Position numbers and translations under genes: made by a program
Source: Daphnia pulex
Lineage: Eukaryota > Arthropoda > Branchiopoda > Diplostraca > Daphniidae
Direction of reading: 5' to 3'
Length of the DNA: 64,000 nucleotides
Assembly: GCF_021134715.1 (NCBI RefSeq)
Contig: NC_060018.1
Span: 682,001 to 746,000, forward strand
Shown here: in pieces, positions 27,001-37,629 of the stretch
How positions within the stretch are numbered: the stretch's first letter is position 1
Layout: the number at the start of each line of letters is the position of its first letter
Notes under the pieces: model-generated
Told to the model about the DNA's origin: nothing
The model's database searches: none
What the model saw: the letters and a program-made list of their open reading frames with translations, nothing else

Positions 27001-30000
27001 CTCGCAAGTTTGTGGCGATTGTAGTTATAAGACGCACGTCCATTTTGATATCTTCCTCGTATTTTATGCATGCGTCGAGGGGGCGGCTATAGACGAGGGT
27101 TTCTTGAGCTTAGTAGTTTCAGTACCGCTGTATGTTAGGTTTCCGATCACGAGGATTATCCTGCTTTCGATTTTGGTCGACTAAACCGCTGTTTGCTATC
27201 AACTGATTGTTGTTGATTCGAGTCCCGTCTGATTTGCGTACTCGGCCAATTTCCAATGACGTCAGTGTCGCAACGAAGCTATTCTTCCCACTTTTGTTTG
27301 TCGTGAAGGATTGCCCGCAATTGTAGTAGCCCAAAGAAGTTAATTAAATCGGCTTACCTGTTTCTCTGATGGGTTTGAGGCGGCTGAGAACGGCCACGGG
27401 TAGACACAATGAGAGACTGAGGATCCAGATGGCGATGATCATTTTGTAGGCGTGAGATCTGGTTTGCCAGATGCGAGACTTGAGAGGTCTGCATATAGCA
27501 AAGTAACGCTCCAGCGAGATGGCCACTAGCGTCCAAACGCCGACTGCGACCGAAACAGCTGCCGTCAATCCCATTCAGTGCAATGCAGGAGGTAAAAGGA
27601 AGAAATCATTCTTTAAATATTCGTCGCATTCGGTGGCATTATATTGCGGTATCAAATAATGCACGTGGGACATTGAAAGAGGAACCGTTCAAGTCGAGTA
27701 GAGCTATCTTTTACATATTTTGTATGCGTTGCTTAATAAAACCTTCAATTTAGTTGGGGGTACTGGGGTTGCATGGATCAAAGCAAGTGTTTTGCGTTTC
27801 GGAGTATGAGTCGCCTTGCATTAATAGAAGAAAAACCGAACAGAGACGGAATTAGACACGGACATGTGCTTGAGGTCTTGTACTGCCTCTTCCTGGAAAA
27901 TTATTACGGGCTGGTATAAAGACGGACTTACCATCTGACATGAAACTATTGTACACAATTTACTGCCCACGAATCCGAAAAGGAAAGGGTTTACGGTTTA
28001 GTGCGCAACAACCAAACCCGTTCTTATAAAATCATTAACGAAATTGCCGTCTGGCACGCGCAGTATGTGTGAAGAGTTAAACGGAAGCGGCCATCCTCTT
28101 TTCGGTATTTGTTGAAATCACTCAAGATAAATTCGCTTTTTGCGCTGGCGTGTTTGTGCCGGGCAAAGTGAGACCTAGATCGAACACGGAGCAGTATATG
28201 GGAAAGCGATATCGGTCCGTGTTGCCACTTGCCCTCTTGAACTTGTTTTCTTTACGAGCACTACGGCGAGTGCTGTTTTTGATGTCACCAACCCAGCGCT
28301 CGTTTCCACCTAGTGCGTGTTGATTTACATAAGCGAATGCAATGACATTTGAGGTTGGATGACAAGTTTTCCTTCGCTTTCCTTGTCTTTTCCAAGGCGA
28401 TCGATTCGTCATTTGACTTTGATTGAATCATCCCAATCTGCGCTGGTGATTGGCTGTTGTTGGTCGGTGTTCGGGAGGGAAAGACTTCATCTTACCCTCT
28501 ATTAACGAAGTATATTTGTGTGTGAATGTTCTTAGAAGCGATTCCAAAGACCGGGCGAGATGAAAGTAAGCGATACCAGGTTAGATCATGGTTAGACGGA
28601 TGCGATGCGAAATCGTACCAAAGAAACGCCGCGACTTGAGGGACATACATAGTGAGCTCTTAATGACTGTGAACTATACGACGACGACCTCGTCTCGCCA
28701 AGTTAGGATTCGTTCGTCCCACATCAAAAGCCAAAGTTGAGGTTTGTAATCTTGATTTTTCTTGGGGACGGGACCCACATGCATGTTGGATAGCCACACG
28801 CGGACGCGATCGACTAAAAGTTTCCCGATAGGACTATGCTCGTTCAAGTGGCCATAGAATAATAAAGTCGCATCCTACGCAATATAGTCGGTCTGGAGAC
28901 ACACATCTGAAATGAATAACTTGCCATCAAGCGCACGTAACCAATTCAATATTCATATGCAACAGAAGCTAGCATGTGACTATTGATTCAGCAAAGAGAG
29001 GACTGTCGTATATGAGATGGGGTGGTAGCATCATCATCTTCTTTTCGTTTCTTTTCCGGAAGCACTACACTGATTCGGTCTCGACTTGCATTGCACTTGC
29101 TTGACAGTTGCATATACTGTTAGTGATTACGTATTCACAGTCGGTTTTCTATCCCATCGTCTACTCGTGCCTCTTGCTTCTGCGTCTTTTCATTAAGCTC
29201 ATTAAGCATCGACTTATTTTTCATCTCGTTTCCTCTACCAAGCCACGGGAGTCTTTGAAAAACTTTATAAATTACGATTGCCTCCCTAGTTGGGGAATTG
29301 GTAGAGCAAAAGACGGGAGCCTTGTGAGTTACTGCGCTGTTTGTTCCGGTGCTTTTCATGTAAAGTTATTTTCATCAATTAGTGCCGAAATGTTGTTTTT
29401 TTTTTAACTGCGTTTAGAAATTTTTTTTTTTAAGAAATCACGAATCATTGATAATTGATTTCGATTTTTAAATGTATCGATTGCCATGGTCAGATCTGTT
29501 CCGTCCTTTTTCACAGAATACCGCTCGTCGTTTCATCCCAATTCTAAAAGATGTAGAGGAAACCTCACTAGTTCCGAATCGATAGTGCCTCGGTGCGTTT
29601 GCAATTGCTATACCAACTATTTTTTTTGTTGAGAAAACAATTTTCCTTGTCATGAATAAATCTTCTTCCTTCTTGTTTCCCAATTTCAACTAGTTTTTTT
29701 TTGTGCTGATTGCCAGACAGACTGCAAATAGACTAGACAACTTTGATTCGGAAAAGGTTTTCGCCGCTCTACGTTTCATTCGTAGTACTACTCTCGAATC
29801 GTCGGAAAGCTTCAGGATAAATACAACAGGGTTCCACTTTGCAAAATCAATCTCCTTTTTATTCTCTTCTGCGTCTCTTTGATGTTATCACTTGTCTATC
29901 AAAAGAGTTTGATAGATCTGTACACTATCACAATGAGGAACGGGCGATAATTAGAAAGCAACGTTGGGTACTGCTCAAATGTAATTGGATGACAGATTGT

Positions 30001-33000
30001 GCGTGTGATAACCGAATTTCTTTTTTCTGATTTGGCGTTTTCAGTCGGAAGGTGACTGAATGCTGCTGTGCCAACTGATTACGGATGGTAATGAATTAAC
30101 TTTTTTTCCCTCGCCTGATTCCTTTCATTCATCTTCTCAGTGCTATTTCTGGTGCAAAGTTGAGAAGCCAACGAAAGTACCAATCTGTTCCAACAAAAGA
30201 AATGTGTTCAAACGTCATATTATATGGAAATTGGATGGATATTCTCTGTGAAATCGTGAAAAGGAGGAAGATCTTGAAACGACAGTTGCGTCAGCGTTGC
30301 TGGGATTGAAATAGATTTCGTCGACACCAAAGATTCTTCGCTTTTCAAATGGGATGGTTTAAAACGTTTTCGCTCACCTTGAAAATAGGGTATGGTTTTG
30401 CACATGAAGCTCCCGAAAATGAAATCCCGCAACAGCTGGCCGATGAGCGTGAAAGGCATGCAGAAGACGCCAAGGAGAAGGTCGGCGATGGCCTGTCGGA
30501 TCGTTCCGGCAAATAGAAATAAATGGAAATGAATTAGAAATGATTATTCCCTGTAGTATCCTATTGCTGCCGAATAGCGTGCAGCCCCATGCATCATGCT
30601 GTCCCAACACAATACGCATCAGTCGGAAATTATTTTCTAAATATTTAACTTTTCGATATCCCCCCTGAAGTTTTATGGTCTACAGTTTTCCTTTTAGGCC
30701 TCTTTTTTTTACCGAACATGTACCGGGCGTATTGACGTCACGCTACGTGAACCCTGCGGGCTAATTGCAGGGTAAATTCAAACGGCCTGCAAGTATTATA
30801 CGAAGATGAACTCAAATGGTATATTGTTTGTGTGTGTGTGGAATTGCCGGATTAGCTGTTGGCTATAAAGAAGCGCATTGTTCGAGAATGAAAGAATAAT
30901 GACCATTCCAGTCGACGGGAAGGATATAGAAAGAGTTACGAGCATTGGTGCGCCCATTTGTTTCTTGTCATCGGTCAACCGTTGTATGCCGATGTTTTTA
31001 TGCTATCGAAACAAGTTCTTTTCCTGTTAGCCAGAATTAATTGAACGATGTAATTTCCCTTTTTTTATGAATACGGGTCATGTTTTGGTATGCGGCCTGA
31101 TCTCATTAACATTGCTATCGCGAGCGAGTCGTGTGAAGATGATTGACTGCCTGCCTCCGAGACGAATGGCCAAAATAGATATTTAACGGGGGGGGGGGGG
31201 CAGAGCGTACAGAAGAACAATGGGCGCGTGCCGAAATCGCGTTCGGTTGCGAGTCGATAGTTTCCGTCATTCACTCTCTCTCTCTGCGTGTCAAAGTAGA
31301 AACGGAAGTCGGCTAGGCTTGATAAGCCAAAAAAATAGAGAGAAAAGAAAAGTGTAAATCGAGAGATGAAAGAGGACTATATCTCTGCTGCCTATCCAAT
31401 TCCCGCCCTAGGTCGCTTGCCTATTGCGTATCGATTCCTACTTATTTGTCGTCCTAGGCGAGTTGTTTTCTCTTTTCTCTTTAAAATTCGTTAAATAGAC
31501 TGTGTCGTGATAGTGACACCGTCTCTTGAACGGAATCAATTAGTCGTCTACAATTAATACGGCGCCTGTTGCTCTAGGATAAAATCCGAATGAGAAACCC
31601 GTCTTTTCATCAACGAATAACTGTCAGTCAAATTAAATTGCATCTTATTCTCTTTTGTTCTTTGAAATTTAAACTGAAAAACAACGCTCAATTCGTTTGC
31701 CTATTAACGAAAGCATGCGACTGTACGTCTTTGTCTATCGATACGCGTTCCTCGGAGGACTTAACAATTTATTTCCAATCGCATTAAACGCGAAAATCTT
31801 TTCTACGGAATTTCTGTTTTCTTTTTTAGTAACAGAATCAAGAAAATCCGAAGAGGCACTTGCAGTGCAATTTTTTTTCCCTGTTTCAAAGGGTTACGAA
31901 CGCTCTCACATCCCCCACTTTTGAGTGAATAAAAAAGCTTAAAGTAGCCTTCTATGTATTCTGCAACCTACTTTCGTAACGATAACAACTTTTTCGTCTA
32001 TAGCGCTCTGAAATCTTTTTGATCCTTTTCTCTTCTCTGAACTTTTCTTTTATGGAGTTTATCTAGAGGAAAGATGAACCGCCAGAGATGCTGCTTTGGT
32101 TCCCTTAAGGAAAGATTTGTTATTGGGTCCGCCCCTTGTATTCACGGATCTTTGTGTACGATGGTCGATGCGCGCAAGATTGTTTTCCGAATTGATTCCG
32201 CCCGCTGCCTTTATTCATATCTGAATGTAGTTGCCGAATCTGAAATTGACGCCGCCGAATGTCGCCCTACCAATTTCACCCTTCAATACCCCCCGTTTGC
32301 GCAACGTTTGGCCAGATCGATTGGATAAGCGTATTGTAGTTCGCTCGTTTGTAATTGGATTCCAAGTCCCCGTCTTTCTTCTCTCTCTTTATTACGAAAG
32401 GAAATCTATAAGGAGATTGCCTGACCTCACTTTTGTTGATGAGTCCACCTAGGAGGATCGTCAGTGGCATCTAGGCAACCCTATTTCTTCTGATTCAACA
32501 CGGAAAGAATGGCAGAAAAAAGGGACGAACGCGGACAAAGTCGGGGCTAAGAAAAGCTTCACGAGAAAATGACGATGTCAAGTTGATGGAATGTGAGATT
32601 AGATGGCACGAGTTTCGTTCGATTACGGACCCAGGGAACGGCCCTCTGACTTTCTAGCCTCATTGATTTTTATGCAATAAGAAGAAGAAAAAAAAGAGGC
32701 TAGCGAAAACCAGCCTTATTGGTTTGGAGTCATCTTTTTTCTAGCTCCTCCTTTGGGATTGGGACCTATTTAAAATTCTATGCGAAAGGTCGACCTGTTC
32801 GACTGATCTCGTGTAATTTCACTTAAATAATGAATTGTGCGGACGGAACTCCACCTGAGCTGTGGATTTCTTTCTTGTCCTCACCTTTTTTTTTTTTGAT
32901 GGCAGTATTGATTCAACTATTTATAGAACCCAATCAAGACCTCCCCCTCAGCCTTTTCATTCGTGTTCAAGTTTTGATTCTCTCGTGACGTCACTGTCTA

Positions 33001-34859
33001 CGTCTTTTTTACCGTTTAGGTCATGTTCAGAAACCTTCCGCGTTCCTTATTGCGTGCTCAGGCACGTTTCGATTTATTTTAAAAACTGCGATCTCTATGG
33101 TACGTTATGATCATGTTGTTTAGGTACATCTCTTGTATTACTATATTCATGCATGGCTTATATAGCACTCTTGTCTGTAGGCGTTGGAAGCTTTGAATCT
33201 CAAAGAAAATAGCGACCTTTAATGCCTCTGTGCTATCCAAAAAAAAACACCGATATGAGGGGAAAAGGTGAGGTTAGACTGAGCAAATGGCATTGCACAG
33301 CGACGGTAAAAAGTGCCGCTGACAACTGCTGTCGATTGAATATTCAATTCGTAGGCGGATAGTTGCGCTTCTCCGGAGCAACGCATTGGAGTTTTGTATA
33401 TCAACGATTTATACATGTTGGTCGAGCATCACGCACAACTGAAGAAGATTTGGGGGGGGGGGGGCTGTAAAGCAAAAAGGAAAATGAAGGTAATAAAAGA
33501 AAGATGTATAAATAGAGTTGGCATTACGACGAACAAGAGAAACAAAAATCAGTGGGGAATTCTCAGAGATCGATTGTTGCGACTTAACACGCCAGCAGCA
33601 GCCGACGTCCGTGACGAATGCTTTTGTTTTGTCCGTACGCTTTCGCTCAAGTTGATACGTCTTCATTTCTAATCAAATTGGATGTGCAACTTTTTTTTTC
33701 ACAGTCTTTATTTTCGAGATTGTTCAGTTTCCTTTTTAATGGCCGATGGGCTTTTTTTCTCGTTTCAAGTTTGTGATGCGATAACGATCCGTTTTATTTT
33801 TAAAGGAAACTTGACCGGGTCGCTTTCTGAACATTCAACTGTTTCGTGCCGTAGTCGCGTTCAATGAGGAAAAGTAGAACTTATATAGATCGACGAAATG
33901 AGGAATGGCGAACGAAATGGAACTGGTGGGAGGGGCTGCGACGCGCCAAAAACACGCGATCCTTGAACCACATACTTTCGAAATACTCGGTTCAATCTGA
34001 AGTAGGAGAAAAAGCAATGGTGGGACTATTCTTCTTCTGCGTTGCTGTATATGTTACACTGTGTAACAACCTATATATTAAGTGGACGAAAGGAAAAATG
34101 AGAAATTTTCCCTTTTTTTCCCATTTTCCCCTACATTTTCCATATTTTCGTAAATTTCCCAATTTTTCATAGTTTTCTCATTTTTGTTTTTATTTTCCCG
34201 TCGAGTAAACCACGAGTAAAAGAGTTGGCAAACCCTTCGACCTATATGGACTCGACAATGATGGCTCGTAAGTGTTCCGCAGTCTCGTGGTGTTATAGGA
34301 GTCAATCAGGATTGTATATAGGCGGCGAGGTGATGAGGTACACTTGCGACTCGCATATAACTTTTCTATCGCGTTATTATCTTTTCTCTATCGAAAATGA
34401 ACCACAAATGGAACTTACTAGATTGAGGAGAAAGACGTTGGTGACGGTTCGCATTCTCCTGTTTTGCGTCAGCGTGACAATGACGAGGATATTGCCCAGC
34501 ACCGACAGAATGAAGATGACGGAGTAGAGGGGAATCATCACTTCGGAGCCGAATCCTCCAGCCCCGCCGCCACCGCTGGCTCCGATGGTGCCGTTGCCAG
34601 ACGGGGAACTCGCCAGCATCGAGTCGACGGTGGAAAATAAGTCTGTCCAGTTATTATTGCTGGAACTGTCGTAAACTGCAATGTTGCTGTTGTTGATCGG
34701 TTTCGTAGTGGCGGGACTATTGGACGTCGTGTCCATGAACGTGAATCCCACAGAGGTTTTCGTCTCGTTGATGTAATTGTTGTCAGTGCCGTTGCCATGG
34801 TCATTACTGGTCACTGTTTGACAGTTTGCGAGGGCGTCTCCGTGAGTTGAGCACGGCAT
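21041..34859 (-). CDS. Sulfakinin / cholecystokinin-like G-protein-coupled receptor
   Basis: Minus-strand exons: 34859-34419, 30492-30378, 27558-27358, 24293-24229, 24157-23962, 22467-22062, 21982-21720, 21255-21041, in phase, 633 aa. The 107-residue extracellular N-terminus has five N-glycosylation sites (N23, N31, N56, N70, N89). TM1 is at about 108-131, then RRMRTVTNVFLLNL and AIADLLLGVFCMPF (TM2). KTIPYFQ then AVSVAVGVWTLVAI (TM3), ERYFAICRPL (DRY equivalent), KSRIWQTRSHA, HKCREEWP (extracellular loop 2 Cys), VILLVLPLLIMGLAYWLIAA (TM5), a long Gln/Ser-rich loop, KKVIRMLFVIVFEFFLCWAP (TM6) and NPITYCFMNEKF (TM7). Motifs and spacing follow CCK receptors; arthropod members bind sulfated sulfakinins to control feeding and gut activity through Gq/Ca or Gs. 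Exon 3 begins at AVSVAV, which keeps CCK-receptor spacing. Exon 8 adds a 71-residue tail; keeping intron 7 gives a short tail ending TTNKGK. Confidence 0.9.
22468..23961 (-). other. Receptor intron 5, no gene seen inside
   Basis: 1.5 kb of AT-rich sequence with no protein-like frame longer than chance. Confidence 0.6.
24294..27357 (-). other. Receptor intron 3, no gene seen inside
   Basis: 3.1 kb. It contains a TTAATTAATTAATT stretch near 25320-25341, a perfect CRE (TGACGTCA) at 27257-27264 close to exon 3, and GTT repeats near 26520. Frames at 25497-25721 and 26190-26484 show no domain or splice support. Confidence 0.6.
27559..30377 (-). other. Receptor intron 2, no gene seen inside
   Basis: 2.8 kb. 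Frames at 28122-28412 (minus) and 29108-29407 (plus) have no recognisable motif. Confidence 0.6.
31188..31200. repeat. Homopolymer of 13 G
   Basis: Thirteen consecutive G in receptor intron 1 (C on the transcribed sense). Confidence 0.9.
33452..33464. repeat. Homopolymer of 13 G
   Basis: A second 13-G run in the same intron and orientation as 31188-31200. Confidence 0.9.
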
Positions 34860-36385
34860 GGTTTCTTATTAACCAAGTTGTATGGACTATATATGATTAC
34901 TGGCAAATTGTACGAGGAGTATCGTCTCTTCTTCACTGTCCCGTCGCCAACTGGCGGACGCTCGGCTGCGACGTCAATTTGAGTTTGGACGTTGCAGTCA
35001 TTTCCGGATCCTATATTCACCAAAGAAAAAACCGAGTTTAGTCTAAAATATAGTTTCAATCGGAACTTGCGCGATGAGTACTCCATTTTCAACTGTCATA
35101 TCAGATCTTTGAGTACCGTAACAACCGCTACCCGGTACTGGCACTCTCCCGTTTTTTTTTTGTCATCGTTCTCTCGGAACGAAATCCAATTTTCACGCCG
35201 ACCTTTTTTTTATATTGACGGGTGCGAGATGGTAACTTTCCGCAATCACGAAATTTTTTTTTTGCGAAGTTATATACTAGCTGGAATAGAGCATTTTGCT
35301 ATTCACGCGATGAAATTGACATGACAAGAAGTCAACTGATGTCAGACTCGATAGTTTACGAAACTTTCTTTGCACTAGCTGTCACTAGGCTAAAAAGTCA
35401 AGTTCATGCCCATCAGTTGGCTTATTAGTATTGTCAGCTCAATGAGCAACTACTCTACTGAAATCCCTTCCTTCGCTGCATTTAATGCTATTCTCAAACC
35501 TAACCTAATATTTGACGAAGACGAAAATAGAATCTGCATTATTCGAAGTTAATGAACCGGGGTCTAGAGTTTGCCTAGTTTGCATCAGCAAGGAAGATAA
35601 ATAGGCCACGTCACTCCTTTTTAGGGTCGAGCCAATCCGGTACTTGCTGCTGTCGAGGATTTTTCACTCGAAACACATGTCAACAAAGATTGAGTTTATT
35701 TACCATTTTTGAAGGGGAGCAAATGGTTTTTGGGTTGGTTGCCGCTTCTGACGTTGTAATTGATTACAACTAAGTCGCAGATAACTACCGTATTTGTGTT
35801 TGCCTACGAAAATAATTTGATGTGTTTTCACTTTACGGTTTGTCATTTTCCCAGCCGCTTTTCCTCGGGCGGCTGCTCTTGATATGTTCTCGATTTGCTG
35901 CAGCTAAAGCTTTTGACCAATACGTGTCGTTGCCAACAGTTGCCAGCTCATACGCACCGTCGAATGGACAACTCTTAATGGATTGGGTAATTTCGATCGC
36001 TAGCAACATCGGAAGGAGGCTAGAATCTCGTTTTTAATAAATGACGTTTTATCGATTGGAATAGACTCACCAACTAGAGTACTCTACTACGCGTATTGCG
36101 TGGTATACATGCATACTGTTTTATTGATATCAAGATTTGCATCGATGCTTTTTTTTTTCTTTTCCTGCCTACTGTCCAAGGCTGGCGCATCTGTTCAAAA
36201 TCGGCCATCGGCTGTACACGCGTTTTAGTGGTAAACATAATAATGTCGGTGACGTCTTGGCAAAGTGTGAGCCTCGATAAAACTGCTCCAAGAGATATGA
36301 GCTGTGTCTATAAATGAAACTCCGAACGATCACCCCTAAAAATATATGTTGCCTTTTTTTTCCATTTCTTCTTCCTAGAAAGGTT
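34860..36385. other. Receptor upstream region
   Basis: The 5' flank and presumed promoter of the minus-strand receptor. No TATA plus Inr pair at good spacing was found; poly-T stretches and short frames only. Confidence 0.5.
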
Positions 36386-36912
36386 TTATTGCACAGTCCA
36401 GTCTGAATTGCAATAGGAAGATGAAGCTACGGCGGCGACATCTGGTCTTAAATCTCTTTCCTGAATGATTCTTTCAGAGAACTGTATGTTTCCATGTTGA
36501 ATAGCTGGCGGGGTCGATATGTCTAAAACACCTAAAAAGGGAAGATGCGGTAACTTGAACTGGAACAGTCCAACCATCTCTTAACGGCGCAACCCACCGA
36601 GGGAGCGACAACAGCAACAACAACAGCCGAAGAAAAAGGAAAGTTGCTTATGCCTGTATAAGAAACTGGTCAAAAGCGGCCGAAGGTCAAAACAGAAATG
36701 TCCGATGGTCCACGTCCAGCTGTGACTCTGACTGTCGTGTTGCCGACATATTACGCATTCCCCAAGCAAAAGTGACAGTGCTCCCACTTGAATTAGATTC
36801 CATTTCTCTTTTTCTTGAAATGTCCTCTAAACAATTCACCTTTACCTTTTCGGACTTTTGCAGACGTCGATGGCACATCCGCCCCAGCCATTTCGACATC
36901 TTCCCTCTCCAT
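36386..36912 (-). CDS. Probable small two-exon gene, 70-aa protein of unknown family
   Basis: Exon 1 (36912-36846) starts in an excellent context (accaaaATGG) and encodes MEREDVEMAGADVPSTSAK plus VRK, ending at a donor AAAAG|GTAAAG with one base over. Exon 2 (36531-36386) follows a strong acceptor (cttccctttttag) in matching phase and encodes GVLDISTPPAIQHGNIQFSE, then RIIQERDLRPDVAAVAS, ending CNSDWTVQ. Both parts look like a soluble, charged protein. The stop TAA lies inside an AATAAA (36385-36390 on the plus strand), so the poly(A) signal overlaps the end of the reading frame. The intervening 314 bp is purine-rich on this strand and offers no good internal acceptor. In-frame codons continue upstream of the ATG, so a further upstream exon is possible. 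I recognise no family. Confidence 0.4.
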
Positions 36913-37413
36913 TTTGGTATTCAATCCGACAAGCCCCGTTTGAACTGTGTCCCGCTCTCGAGTCGAAACGTTTAGCATAGACTGCGGATCATTGAATTTA
37001 TGGAGTTGAACACAAGTCACACTCTGTGAGAGGAGACTGATTAGGCAAATTTCTAGCCCTGGTTAGCCCAACTGCATAAACTCTCTCTCGAGCTCGAGCT
37101 CGGACCAGCCAACCGACCCCTTATGTAAGCAACTTTAGTAATAATATATTCCCGAGACTCTCTGCGACTCTAAGTGCGTCACTTTGGACCCTGCCCGTCT
37201 TCATCACTATTCTTTAAATCCTTCTACTCAACTATGATGAAGTTTAGTATTCAAAGCGGCTTGTCGGCCATTGCAATAGAATTTGAGTTTCTCTTTCTAC
37301 TTGGTTTCTGACTTGGAAAACTTTGGGCTTATTTTGAACATTATTTATTTTACGCTCAAGTAAACTGTTGATGTTGTACAAACGAAAATGTCTAAGTACC
37401 TGAAAGAGCGATG

Positions 37414-37629
37414 TCACGTTCTGGTAGAATATGACGACACAGGGGAAATGCCGTCCGTCCGTCCAAACAGACGGACGTAATTGAGGGGAAAATGGAAATA
37501 AAGCGAGAACGGTGGAGCGGACAGGAAAAACACGGCCACTCCGCACAGCATCCAGGACGCGACTGCCAACAGGGTCCAGCCCCAGGGACGCCATGCGGGG
37601 TCGCTCCGACGCCAAGCCCTATGGCATCG
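37414..37629 (-). CDS. Orphan exon-like frame with one strong membrane segment
   Basis: On the minus strand an acceptor-like tctcag is followed by a frame reading RCHRAWRRSDPAWRPWG, then the hydrophobic WTLLAVASWMLCGVAVFFL and SAPPFSLYF, to a stop at 37414. Codons end mainly in G or C, like the conserved exons of this window. The basic segment followed by a Trp-rich helix resembles the second intracellular loop and TM4 of a rhodopsin-type receptor, but no partner exons were found, and two other frames are open across the same bases. It may be a lone exon, a fragment or chance. Confidence 0.25.
   Translation of the reverse strand, partial: RCHRAWRRSDPAWRPWGWTLLAVASWMLCGVAVFFLSAPPFSLYFHFPLNYVRLFGRTDGISPVSSYSTRT

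Larger units (their letters stand above)
30493..34418 (-). other. Receptor intron 1, possible regulatory content
   Basis: 3.9 kb. It carries two perfect CREs (30733-30740 and 32986-32993), two 13-G runs, and a TTTTCCC-like degenerate repeat at about 34098-34170. No coding sequence was recognised. Confidence 0.55.

Noticed and set aside
27559..27574. Receptor exon 3 starting at the ATG of the long frame (MGLTAA)
   Set aside because: No acceptor AG precedes it; the acceptor GACGGCAG gives AVSVAV, which matches CCK-receptor spacing and phase.
36687..36899. Minus frame with WGMRNM, briefly compared with ferlin proteins
   Set aside because: It is out of frame with the better start at 36912, lacks acceptors, and the resemblance is a few residues only.
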